Below are positions 52,906 to 61,294 of a stretch of DNA of 64,000 nucleotides, piece by piece. Source of the stretch: Archangium lansingense (GTDB lineage Bacteria > Myxococcota > Myxococcia > Myxococcales > Myxococcaceae); assembly GCF_026626635.1 (NCBI RefSeq), contig NZ_JAPNKA010000001.1:12012501-12076500 (forward strand). The letters run 5' to 3'. Position 1 is the stretch's first letter, and every line of letters starts with the position of its first letter. The notes beneath the pieces are model-generated. The model was not told the origin of the DNA. It saw only the letters and a list, made by a program, of their open reading frames with translations, and searched no databases. The position numbers and the translations under genes were made by a program.

Positions 52906-53724
52906 CTACCGCGCCGAGGGAACCTCGGGGGCAGGAGGACCCCAGGCGGACTCGGGATTCTCCAGCGCATCGCCAATGTGGCGCAGGACACGCGCGACGA
53001 GCTCCGCATCGAGCAAGCGCGCATCGAAGGTGCACGAGAGCGTCATCACCTTGCCGGGGACGAGCGAGTCCCCCTCGAGCACGGGAACTTCCCGCACAGC
53101 ACCGGAGGCAAGGCAAAGGGCCACGCGGGTGTAGGGCACCATGGCCAGCCAGGCTCGCTCCAGACCGAGCGACCCCACGTTGGAGACGGCGACGGAGCCG
53201 AACGGGTCCCTCGGCATGCCGACCCATGCGAGGTCCACATTGAGGGTGAACCAGACGAAGGAGAGCAACCGGAGGACGGTGTGCATGAAGAGGCCGGGGA
53301 CGCGGTACGAGCGCCGCTTGCCCCGCTCGATGACGGCGTCACGGCGGTGACGGACGTGCTCGACTCGCTCCTGCATCGCGCTGGCGAAGTCCTGGAGCGA
53401 GAGCGCATCCGCATCGGGGACGGTGGCGGTGGTGAGGTCCACGCGGCCGAGGTGCTCGGGCTGTACCACGAGGACACAGACGCTCACGCGCTTGCGCAGC
53501 CAGGGACGGTTCCAGCGCAGGATGGCATTGGCCTCGGGGTAACGGCGCAGGGCATCGGCGGCGGCCTTGGCCACCAGGTGCGTCACCGTGAGGCGCTGGC
53601 CCGAGCGAGAACGGAAGGCCTCCACATACGCGAGGGCGCGCTCCATGCGCACCTCGATCGCCGCATAGGCACTCGGGTCCCGAGGGGACTTGTAGGTGCC
53701 AAGGGCGAGGAGGGGGAAGTTCAC
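52906..53724 (-). CDS. 2-oxoacid-dehydrogenase E2-type acyltransferase domain, probably inactive
   Basis: A 272-residue protein made of the E2/CAT-fold catalytic domain only; lipoyl and peripheral-subunit-binding domains are absent. The core is recognised by VTHLVAKAAADALRRYPEANAIL, FGSVAVSNVGSLGLERAWLAMVP and the final CTFDARLLDAELVARVLRHI. The family's catalytic DHRxxDG reads DARLLDA here: the His is replaced by Ala and the Gly is lost, so normal acyltransfer is unlikely. The GTG start has AGAGGAG 12 bases upstream. It sits between an unknown gene and the M49-like peptidase. Confidence 0.8.
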   Translation of the reverse strand: MNFPLLALGTYKSPRDPSAYAAIEVRMERALAYVEAFRSRSGQRLTVTHLVAKAAADALRRYPEANAILRWNRPWLRKRVSVCVLVVQPEHLGRVDLTTATVPDADALSLQDFASAMQERVEHVRHRRDAVIERGKRRSYRVPGLFMHTVLRLLSFVWFTLNVDLAWVGMPRDPFGSVAVSNVGSLGLERAWLAMVPYTRVALCLASGAVREVPVLEGDSLVPGKVMTLSCTFDARLLDAELVARVLRHIGDALENPESAWGPPAPEVPSAR

Positions 53725-53739
53725 GGGCTCGCGACTCCT

Positions 53740-54333
53740 CTACCACCGGTCATCGGTGAAGAGGCAGTCGATCAGCTTCGCATCACCAAGCGCCACGTTG
53801 CCGCACTGGATGTCGGGTACGGGCGTGAAGAGCGTCTCGTTGGGCAGGCGGTGGACATGCAGCACGTCCCGAACGATGCCCTCGACCTTGTCCGCGTAGG
53901 ACTTCGTCTCGGGGACGTCTTCGTAGAAGGTCTCCGAGGGCCAGGCTCTTTTCTCAACCAGTGAATAGCGCTGGAACGAACTGTAGCGGGCGTAAACAGG
54001 CGCGAGGATGCTGACCAGGACAACCACGGTTCTGACCTCGTCTTGCCCGCCAGGAAGCTTCAGCACCTCGGGCAGCTCCACCCTGACACGCCAGCAGTTA
54101 TCGTCGGAGAAGAGTACGGTCCAGTCCTGCACCTTACACTCGGGTAGCACCTCGCGAAGTCGGGCGATCAGCCTCCGCCAATCACCTGGGTTCTTCAGTG
54201 CATGCCCCCGCAATTGCAACATGCGCTGGTACTGCTCTGATTCATCGTAGCCCTCCGCGTCGCCATGCAAGTTGGCGGGGTAGTAGCGGTGGAGAAGTTC
54301 GATGAGCCGTGAGGAGGAGAGATCCTCATTCAT
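53740..54333 (-). CDS. Hypothetical protein
   Basis: A 197-residue soluble protein with no recognised family. It has no signal peptide or membrane segment and is rich in aromatic and charged residues (LLHRYYPANLHGDAEGYDESEQYQRML; DNCWRVRVELPEVLKL). Its stop is 15 bases before the E2-like start, so it may head that unit. By eye it is less GC-rich than its neighbours, a possible sign of transfer. An orphan immunity-type role is conceivable but unsupported. Confidence 0.7.
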   Translation of the reverse strand: MNEDLSSSRLIELLHRYYPANLHGDAEGYDESEQYQRMLQLRGHALKNPGDWRRLIARLREVLPECKVQDWTVLFSDDNCWRVRVELPEVLKLPGGQDEVRTVVVLVSILAPVYARYSSFQRYSLVEKRAWPSETFYEDVPETKSYADKVEGIVRDVLHVHRLPNETLFTPVPDIQCGNVALGDAKLIDCLFTDDRW

Positions 54334-54580
54334 GGTGGTTGTTCCAATTCGAACTCGAAAATCTCAGGGACCTCTACCCTTCTTGGTGGCCCCCTTCATG
54401 TACGGCCAAGCCGAGCAGCAGGACGGAACGCCTCATCACCACCTCCCAGACCACAGCCATGGAGGACGCTATGCGGATCCCATGCACGCCGGTTGTCACG
54501 AATCGCGCTCCGCGTCCACCTCCTGACGTGCCCGCCACGGTCCAGTGGCGCACGGAGCGGCTGACCGTCATAGATGCGGC

Positions 54581-55732
54581 ATGCGTACCTGCCTCACACT
54601 CTCCGCACTCGTGTTCCTCGCCGCCTGCTCCGGCTGCCGCAAGAGTCAGGCGAAAACCGCCCCCGACTGCATCCTCGTTGAGGATGACTTCGGTCCCACA
54701 GGTACCGTGCCCATCACCGTCGACGTCGTCGCCGAGGGCCTCGACGTCCCCTGGGGCATCGCCTGGCTCCCGGGTGGCGATGCCCTCGTCACGGAACGTC
54801 CCGGCCGTATCCGACTGCTGCGCAACGGCACGCTCCAGCCGGCTCCCGTCGCCACCGTGAAGATCTCCTCTGCCGGCGAGAGCGGCCTGCTCGGCATCGC
54901 CGCGAATCCCTCCTTCGCGAGCAACCGGCAGTTCTACATCTACGTGACCACCGACGAGGGCGGCTCGACACAGAACCGCGTGGAGCGGTGGACGCTCTCC
55001 GAGGACCACACCACCGCCACCTTCGACCGCGTCATCTTCGGCGGCATCCCCGCGGCCATGTACCACGACGGCGGGCGCATCCGCTTCGGCCCGGACGGCA
55101 TGCTCTACGTCGGCACGGGAGACGCGCGCACGCCGGACAACTCGCAGAACGTAAACACTCCCGCCGGCAAGCTGCTGCGCCTCACGCCCGAGGGCGAAGT
55201 GCCCGAGGACAACCCCTTCCCGGGCAAGCCCGCCTTCCTCATCGGTGTGCGCAACACCCAGGGTTTCGACTGGAAGGACCGGGAAACGCTCTACTTCACC
55301 GACCATGGCCCCAGTGGCGACACGCTCCGCAGAGGCCACGACGAGGTCAGCGTGGTGCGCAAGGGCGACAACCTCGGCTGGCCCACCCTCTACAGCTGCG
55401 AGTCCGGCGAGGGCTTCGTCACCCCGTCCCTCACCTGGGAGGACGCGGCGCCTCCGGGTGGAGCCGCCATCTACACCGGTGACACCATTCCCGAGTGGAA
55501 GGGCTCCCTGCTCATCGGAATACTCGGCTCACGGCACCTTCATCGCGTGGTGTTCTCCCAGGAGAATCCAAACCAGGTCGCCCAGCACGAGGTGTACCTG
55601 CGCAACGAGTGGGGCCGCCTGCGGGAGACCATCATGGGTCCGGACGGCCACCTCTACGTCACCACCAGCAACTGTGACAGCCGAGGAGACTGCACGGCGC
55701 GCAAGGACGTCATCCTGCGCATCCGCCGCTGA
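54581..55732 (+). CDS. PQQ-dependent aldose sugar dehydrogenase-like lipoprotein
   Basis: A 383-residue protein of the soluble glucose dehydrogenase (YliI/Asd, GSDH) family. It has a lipoprotein signal (LAAC, Cys16), then VPWGIAWLPGGDALVTERPGRIRLL, GESGLLGIAANPSF, HDGGRIRFGPDGMLYVGTGDA, and RNTQGFDW, all typical of the six-bladed propeller that binds PQQ. It probably oxidises sugars in the periplasm. ATG 54581 is preferred to GTG 54545. The 247 bases upstream contain no gene. Confidence 0.9.
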   Translation: MRTCLTLSALVFLAACSGCRKSQAKTAPDCILVEDDFGPTGTVPITVDVVAEGLDVPWGIAWLPGGDALVTERPGRIRLLRNGTLQPAPVATVKISSAGESGLLGIAANPSFASNRQFYIYVTTDEGGSTQNRVERWTLSEDHTTATFDRVIFGGIPAAMYHDGGRIRFGPDGMLYVGTGDARTPDNSQNVNTPAGKLLRLTPEGEVPEDNPFPGKPAFLIGVRNTQGFDWKDRETLYFTDHGPSGDTLRRGHDEVSVVRKGDNLGWPTLYSCESGEGFVTPSLTWEDAAPPGGAAIYTGDTIPEWKGSLLIGILGSRHLHRVVFSQENPNQVAQHEVYLRNEWGRLRETIMGPDGHLYVTTSNCDSRGDCTARKDVILRIRR

Positions 55733-55740
55733 ACGAGGCA

Positions 55741-55774
55741 GGGGCCGCGTGCCCAGTCGGGCGCACGCGGCCCC
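55741..55774. terminator. Bidirectional hairpin between convergent genes
   Basis: GGGGCCGCGTGC (55741-55752) is a perfect inverted complement of GCACGCGGCCCC (55763-55774), between the stop of the sugar dehydrogenase and that of the opposing lipoprotein. There is no T-run on either side; probably a factor-assisted or bidirectional terminator. Confidence 0.65.
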
Positions 55775-55780
55775 TCGAAC

Positions 55781-57550
55781 TCACCAGCTCACCGAGTCCA
55801 CGTACACCGTGCCGGACCAGGCGGCATCGGTGAAGAGCTCGAGGCCGAGCTGGTGCAGCGGCGACACCGCGTTCGTGGGCAGCTTCACGGTGACGGTGCT
55901 CCAGTCACCGGCCTTAAGGGACGTGGGGGCCACCCACGCGCCCGTCCACAGCCAGCCGCCCGTCGAGCCCTGCTGCACATAGGGCTGGAGGCCGGTGATG
56001 CGGCTGCCCGCCGGAATCCACACGCGGAAGGACACCGTCCGGCCCGCGGGCACGGCGGCGTTGAGCACGGAGACCCGGGACATCCCAGCCGCCGTGCCCC
56101 CCATCGTCACCGCGAGCGAGCGGCTGCCCGCATACGCCTTCGCGGTGGACGCCGTCACGCCCTTCACGAGCGCTCCCGAGAAGGTCCACCCCTGAGTGCC
56201 CGACTCGAAGCTGTACGTCGCGGTGTCAGGACCGGGCGTGGGTGTCGGCGTGGGCGTGGGCGTCGTGGTGGAGCCCGCGGGGATGGCGAGCCCACCGGCC
56301 TTCAGGAAGGCACCCGCGTAGGTCTTCAGGAAGAGCTGGCCGTTCTTGTCATGGTCGTTGGTGTGCGAGGCCTGCTGCCCCTCGCCCCGTCCGAAGAGCA
56401 GCGCGATGACACCGCTGCTCGCGAACTTCTCGCGGTGCGTGGCGCCCCCGGTGCCGAAGAAGTACTCGGTGCGGTTGTCCTTGTAGCCCGCGCGCGGCGC
56501 GTTGCTCGTGTTGTCCACGTTCAGGCTGTCGGAGTTGCCCTCCGGAAGCTGCCACAGCACCCAGCGCTTGCCCGAGGTGACGTTCCACAGCCGCAGCCAC
56601 TCGGCATACCGGTTGAAGCTCTTGGACGAGATGGAGGCCGAGTCACTGGCGTCCCACCACCGGTCCTGGCTGAACGTATGCGCGTAGAAGTCCGCGTCGC
56701 GGTCGAGCGGGTCTCCTACCAGCACGTCATAGGTGGCGCCCGTGACGTTGGGCCCCAGACCGAGCGGCTTGAGGAAGTTGTAGACCTTGTCCACCTCCGG
56801 CTGCAGCGGATCCGTCACGGAGAAGTGAGCGATGTCCTTGCCACTGGCCCACCCCGAGATGTGCATGCCCAGGGTGACGTTGTTGGCCCCCACCGCCTTG
56901 CGCAATTGGAGGAAGGCGAGCCCCCACCCGGCCACCGTGTTGGGCAGCCCCGCCAGCTCCGGCAGCCCCGTGGCCGCCACGGCCGCATAGGCGCCGGGGT
57001 TGTTGTTCGAGTGCTGCTGGAGGTAGCCATAGCCATCCGCCTCCATCAGCACGAGCACCGGCTTGCCGAACTCCTTGGCCCGCTGCATCAGCACCTTGAA
57101 GTCGGAGAAGTAGCTCTTCATCGTGGTGGCGTTCTGCGCCTTGGCGAGGAACTGCGCCTCGCCGCCACCGGGCTCCTCATTGACCTGGTAGTACTGGATG
57201 GCTGGGATGAAGCCCTGGAGGGCAGACTCCGTCATGAACTGCTTGCCCCAGGAGCCATCGGAGGCCGACCAGCCCCAGTTGTTGACCCACCCCTTGGTGA
57301 AGTAGCGGTAGCGCACGTCCCAGGGCACGGCGCTGTCCTTCATCCACGTCTGGCCGGTGTCCTCGAAGAGACCCACCATCAAGCGCGCGGGCAGACCCGC
57401 GGGGATGGAGCCCGCGGGCGGCGTCACCACCGGAGCCTCGTGAGTCTCCACGGTGTCCAGAGAGGGATTCTCTGAAGAGACATCTCCGGGTAGCTCGGGA
57501 CCACAAGCCGCGCACGCCAGGAGAGCAAGCGATAGGAGGATGTGTTTCAT
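55781..57550 (-). CDS. Lipoprotein with putative glycoside-hydrolase-like and carbohydrate-binding domains
   Basis: A 589-residue protein. ATG 57550 gives a lipoprotein signal (LACAAC). Residues about 50-430 form a large aromatic-rich domain with TIM-barrel-like segments (FIPAIQYYQVNEEPG, KPVLVLMEADGYGYL, TLGMHISGWASG, KRWVLWQLPEGN), suggestive of a glycoside hydrolase but not matched to a family. A PTPTPTPTP linker follows, then a C-terminal jelly-roll, CBM-like domain beginning ATYSFESGTQGWTFSG. Likely acts on polysaccharide at the surface. Catalytic residues are not assigned. Confidence 0.75.
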   Translation of the reverse strand: MKHILLSLALLACAACGPELPGDVSSENPSLDTVETHEAPVVTPPAGSIPAGLPARLMVGLFEDTGQTWMKDSAVPWDVRYRYFTKGWVNNWGWSASDGSWGKQFMTESALQGFIPAIQYYQVNEEPGGGEAQFLAKAQNATTMKSYFSDFKVLMQRAKEFGKPVLVLMEADGYGYLQQHSNNNPGAYAAVAATGLPELAGLPNTVAGWGLAFLQLRKAVGANNVTLGMHISGWASGKDIAHFSVTDPLQPEVDKVYNFLKPLGLGPNVTGATYDVLVGDPLDRDADFYAHTFSQDRWWDASDSASISSKSFNRYAEWLRLWNVTSGKRWVLWQLPEGNSDSLNVDNTSNAPRAGYKDNRTEYFFGTGGATHREKFASSGVIALLFGRGEGQQASHTNDHDKNGQLFLKTYAGAFLKAGGLAIPAGSTTTPTPTPTPTPGPDTATYSFESGTQGWTFSGALVKGVTASTAKAYAGSRSLAVTMGGTAAGMSRVSVLNAAVPAGRTVSFRVWIPAGSRITGLQPYVQQGSTGGWLWTGAWVAPTSLKAGDWSTVTVKLPTNAVSPLHQLGLELFTDAAWSGTVYVDSVSW

Positions 57551-57741
57551 GGGGCCCCCAACCAGAAGAGGGCCCTCCCCTTTCCCACCTCTCTGTCCAT
57601 GCTCCAGGAGTGAACCCAAGGGCTCGCTTCCCCGGCCCCCCTGTTGCGAGGCCCGAATATTCCATCCCTCCGGCACGAGTTCTCACCCGGCCTCAGGCAA
57701 CCCGTGCAGGCGGCTCGCGCTTCTGCGAGGCTTGGTCCCGC

Positions 57742-59334
57742 GTGCACCTCGAAATGCCCCTCATCATCGGCCTGATGGTGGCCGCCAGTTCGCTCGCCAT
57801 CGCCGCCAAGCGCGTCCGGATTCCGTACAACGTCGCGCTGGTGGTGGGTGGCCTGCTCCTCTCCGTGGGAGGTGTCCTCACGGGCGTGCCTCCACTCAAC
57901 CCCGAGGTCGTCTTCCTCGTCTGCCTCCCGCTGCTGCTCTTCGAGGGCGGCATCACCGCGGACGTGGCCAATGTGCGCGCCAACCTCCTGCCCATCGCCA
58001 TGCTGGCCACCCTGGGCATGGTGCTGGCCATCGCCGCCACCGGCACGGCGCTCCACTACACCCTGGCGCTCGCCTGGGGACCCGCGCTGCTGCTCGGGGC
58101 CATCCTCGCCGTCACCGACACCGTCTCCATCCTCTACGCCTTCCGCCGCGCCCCCGTGCCCCGGCGCCTCTCCGGCATCATGCAGGGCGAGAGCCTCTTC
58201 AACGACGGCACCGCGCTGGTGGCCTACGCGGCCATCTCCAGCATCGTCGTAGGCGGCCAGTCCTCGTTCTCGCTGCCGCTCATCAGCGCCAAGGTGCTGG
58301 GCGCCACCATCGGAGGTCTGGCCATCGGCCTCACCCTGGGCCTGGTGGCCGGCTTCATCATCCGCCGGACGGAGGATCCGCTCGCGGAGATCATGGTGAC
58401 CTCGGCGCTGGCCTTCGCATCCTTCGTCATCGGCGAGCAGCTGCACTTGTCGGGCGCCATCGCCGCGGTGACGGCCGGGCTGGCCACGGGCATCAACCTG
58501 CGGCGCCACGTGTCCCCGCAGAGCCAGGTGGCCATCCACACCTTCTGGGAGTACGCCGCCTTCGGGGTGAACACCTTCCTCTTCCTCTCGATGGGGCTCA
58601 CCACCCGGCCCGAGACGCTGGTGCGCTACCTGCCCCAGACGCTGATCGCGGTGGCCTGTGTCTTCGCCGGCCGCGCGGTGGCCATCTACCTCCCCTTCCT
58701 GCTGCTGCGCTGGCTGCGCCCCTCCGAGGCCGTCCCCGTGCGCTGGCAGCACGTCTTCATCCTCGGCAACATCAAGGGCGCGCTGTCCATCGGCCTGGCG
58801 CTCGGTCTGCCGGAGAGCACGCCCTCGCGCGAGCTGCTGGTGGCCATCGCCTTCGGAGTCTGCTTCCTGTCCCTGGTCCTGCAGGGGTTGATGCTCACCG
58901 GCATCCTCAAGCGGCTGGGCCTCTTCCATGAGGACCCGGTGGCCTACGCGGTGGCGGATCAGCAGGCGCGCCTCATCGCCAGCCGCGCCGCGCGCCAGGA
59001 GTTGGAGGAGCTGCACGACCAGGGGCTCATCCCCCGCGCGGCCTATGAGCACCTGCGCAGCGACTACCAGGTGGGCATCGCCAGCGCCGAGCGCGAGCTG
59101 CGCCGGCTCAGCGAGCAGCACCTGGCACAGGGGGCGAAAATCGTATTGGCCACGCGCCGCCGCCTCATCGACGCGGAGCGCACGGCGCTGCTGTCGGCCC
59201 GGCGAGCCGGCCTCATCCCCGAGGTCACGGCCGAGGCGCAGCTGGCGAAGCTGGACACGCGCACACTGGAGCTGGAGCACGTGCTGGCGAGCGCCCAGGA
59301 GCATGAGGCGGGCAGTGAGAGGAAGGCGTCATGA
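57742..59334 (+). CDS. CPA1-family sodium:proton antiporter
   Basis: About 530 residues. Roughly 12 membrane segments include the CPA1 core PLLLFEGGI, LAVTDTVSILYAF and GESLFNDGTALVAY. The last 115 residues are cytoplasmic, charged and helical (coiled-coil-like). The GTG at 57742 and ATG at 57754 are both plausible starts. The stop overlaps the start of the RCK-cNMP gene (ATGA), so the two probably form one transporter complex that exchanges Na+ or K+ for H+. Confidence 0.9.
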   Translation: MHLEMPLIIGLMVAASSLAIAAKRVRIPYNVALVVGGLLLSVGGVLTGVPPLNPEVVFLVCLPLLLFEGGITADVANVRANLLPIAMLATLGMVLAIAATGTALHYTLALAWGPALLLGAILAVTDTVSILYAFRRAPVPRRLSGIMQGESLFNDGTALVAYAAISSIVVGGQSSFSLPLISAKVLGATIGGLAIGLTLGLVAGFIIRRTEDPLAEIMVTSALAFASFVIGEQLHLSGAIAAVTAGLATGINLRRHVSPQSQVAIHTFWEYAAFGVNTFLFLSMGLTTRPETLVRYLPQTLIAVACVFAGRAVAIYLPFLLLRWLRPSEAVPVRWQHVFILGNIKGALSIGLALGLPESTPSRELLVAIAFGVCFLSLVLQGLMLTGILKRLGLFHEDPVAYAVADQQARLIASRAARQELEELHDQGLIPRAAYEHLRSDYQVGIASAERELRRLSEQHLAQGAKIVLATRRRLIDAERTALLSARRAGLIPEVTAEAQLAKLDTRTLELEHVLASAQEHEAGSERKAS

Positions 59335-60464
59335 AGATCATCATCGCGGGTGGTGGACGGGTGGGTGGGACGCTGGCGGCACGGCTGGTGGCGGAGCACC
59401 ACCATGTGACGGTGGTGGAGAAGGACCAGAACATCTGCAATCGGCTCTTCGAGGACATTGGCGCGGTAACGGTGTGCGGGGATGCCAATGACCCATCGGT
59501 GCTGGATTCGGCGGGCATCTCGGGCGCGGACATCGCCGCGGGAGTGCTGGCGCGCGACGCGGAGAACCTGGCCTTCGCCACGCTGGTGCGCTCCATGAGC
59601 AAAGCGCGCGTCATGGTGCGCATGCTGGACAGCCGCTACCGCCAGGCCTACCGGCTGGCCGGGGTGAGCGAGCTGGTGGCGGAGGCCGAGGTGGTGGTGG
59701 CGAAGATGAGCACGGCCATCGACTTCCCCGAGGTTGCGGGCTCGCTGCCGTTGGCGGCGGGGACGGCCATCCTCTTCGAGCTGGAGATAAGCGCGAAGGC
59801 GCTGGTGGCCGGGCGCACGGTGGCCCAGGTGCGCGCGCTGCCCGAATTCCCCCGCGAGTGCGTGTTCATCGGCGTGGTGGACCCGGAGGGCAGCATTACG
59901 CTACCGGACGGGAACACGGTGCTGCGGGCGGGCCACACCATCATCCTCGTGGCGCGGCGCGCCGAGCTGGCCCGAGCCGTGGAGTGCCTCACTGCCGAGC
60001 TCCAGCGCCAGAGCGACACGCCGCTGGCGGAGCTGCTGCGCAAGGTGGACTTCCTCGCGCCGCTCAACGACGAGCAGCTCGCCTCGGTAGCGCGCGGCGC
60101 CGATTACATCCGCAAGGAGACCGGTGAGAGCCTCTTCAAGAAGGGCGACGCGGGAGAGTCGTTCTACGTCGTCGTCTCCGGCGAGATGAACCTGCTGGCC
60201 GAGGGCGGGCGGCTGGTGGAGGTGGTGAAGCCTGGAGGCTTCTTCGGGGAGATCGCCCTGCTCACGGGGGAGCCGCGCGCCACGACTGCCATGGCCGCCA
60301 CGGCGTGCGAGCTGGCCGCCGTGGGCCGCGAGGACTTCCAGGGGATGGTGATGGCCAACCCCACCGTGGCGCTGGAGATGAGCCGCATCCTCGGGCAGCG
60401 GCTGGCGAAGATGGCCCAGCAGGAGCGAGCGCCCCAGAAGCGCAAGGGCCTGTTCGGCCGCTGA
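59331..60464 (+). CDS. RCK (TrkA-type) regulatory subunit with cyclic-nucleotide-binding domain
   Basis: A 377-residue cytosolic protein: RCK_N Rossmann domain (IIAGGGRVGGTLAARL, residues 3-18) for NAD(H)/ATP, RCK_C at about 140-225 (PDGNTVLRAGHTIILVAR), and a C-terminal cNMP/Crp-type domain (about 250-365, GESLFKKGDAGESFYVVVSG; GGFFGEIALLTGEPRATT). The arginine in the phosphate-binding cassette is present. Fusion of RCK to a cNMP domain next to an antiporter suggests ion transport gated by a nucleotide signal. Confidence 0.9.
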   Translation: MKIIIAGGGRVGGTLAARLVAEHHHVTVVEKDQNICNRLFEDIGAVTVCGDANDPSVLDSAGISGADIAAGVLARDAENLAFATLVRSMSKARVMVRMLDSRYRQAYRLAGVSELVAEAEVVVAKMSTAIDFPEVAGSLPLAAGTAILFELEISAKALVAGRTVAQVRALPEFPRECVFIGVVDPEGSITLPDGNTVLRAGHTIILVARRAELARAVECLTAELQRQSDTPLAELLRKVDFLAPLNDEQLASVARGADYIRKETGESLFKKGDAGESFYVVVSGEMNLLAEGGRLVEVVKPGGFFGEIALLTGEPRATTAMAATACELAAVGREDFQGMVMANPTVALEMSRILGQRLAKMAQQERAPQKRKGLFGR

Positions 60465-60628
60465 GCACCGGGGCCAGCCGCCCGGCAGCAGTGTTCAGCA
60501 GCACGAATTGACGCACCGCGAGTGTCCATCGGCATACCTGCTGGGCACCCGCCTCCTGGTGTCCCGGATGTGTCCGCTCCATAGCGTTGCCCCCCGTGCG
60601 GGAATAGGCACCGCCGGAGGAGAGCACC

Positions 60629-61243
60629 ATGAGACACGTCGCGAACGCACTGCTGCTCGTTGGAATGCTGTGGGCCGCGCAGGGACAGGCCCGCGACAAG
60701 ACGATGGACTTCCGGGGGATGAAGTTCTCCACCGACCCGAAGCAGTTCGTCGAGCGGATGCTCTACCTGCATGGGGAGATCATCGACGAGGGCAAGCTGG
60801 CCCAGCGCAGCAGCCAGTCGCAGCAGGTCAAGGAGCTCTCCGAGACGCTGGTGAAGACCCATCAGTCTTTCGATGACCGGCTGAAGACGCACCTCAAGGA
60901 GCAGAAGCTGCAGGCCGGCACCTTCAAGCCCAAAACGGACGAGGAGCGGAGCACCGTCGCGTTCGAGAAGTCCACCGAGACCAAGCTCAAGACGCTCTCT
61001 GGTGAGGCATTCGATCAAGCCTTCCTCGCCGCCCAGGTCAGCGATCATGACCGACTGCTCCTGACCGTCCTGGCTGGCCAACAGATGTTCTCCGGACAGC
61101 CGCTCGCCGCGGTGCTCGCGGAGATGCAGCCCGAGCTCCTGAAGCTCCGAGAGCGGTCCTACCAGCTCCTGGGTGAGCAGGCGGCGAGCCTCGGCACGGG
61201 TGGTGCCGGCACTGGAACGGGCGGCGAGGACGGGAAGAAGTAA
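60629..61243 (+). CDS. DUF4142-like secreted protein
   Basis: A 204-residue protein with signal peptide (ending ...QGQA). The long helices (LHGEIIDEGKLAQRSSQSQQVKELSETLVKTHQSFDDRL) resemble the ferritin-like DUF4142 family. A Gly/Thr-rich tail ends in EDGKK. GGAGGAG precedes the ATG. Function unknown; related genes are often stress-associated in other bacteria. Confidence 0.8.
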   Translation: MRHVANALLLVGMLWAAQGQARDKTMDFRGMKFSTDPKQFVERMLYLHGEIIDEGKLAQRSSQSQQVKELSETLVKTHQSFDDRLKTHLKEQKLQAGTFKPKTDEERSTVAFEKSTETKLKTLSGEAFDQAFLAAQVSDHDRLLLTVLAGQQMFSGQPLAAVLAEMQPELLKLRERSYQLLGEQAASLGTGGAGTGTGGEDGKK

Positions 61244-61294
61244 CAGCCTGGGAACCCATTGCACGGAGGCGGGCAGGCGCCGTGTAATGAGGGC

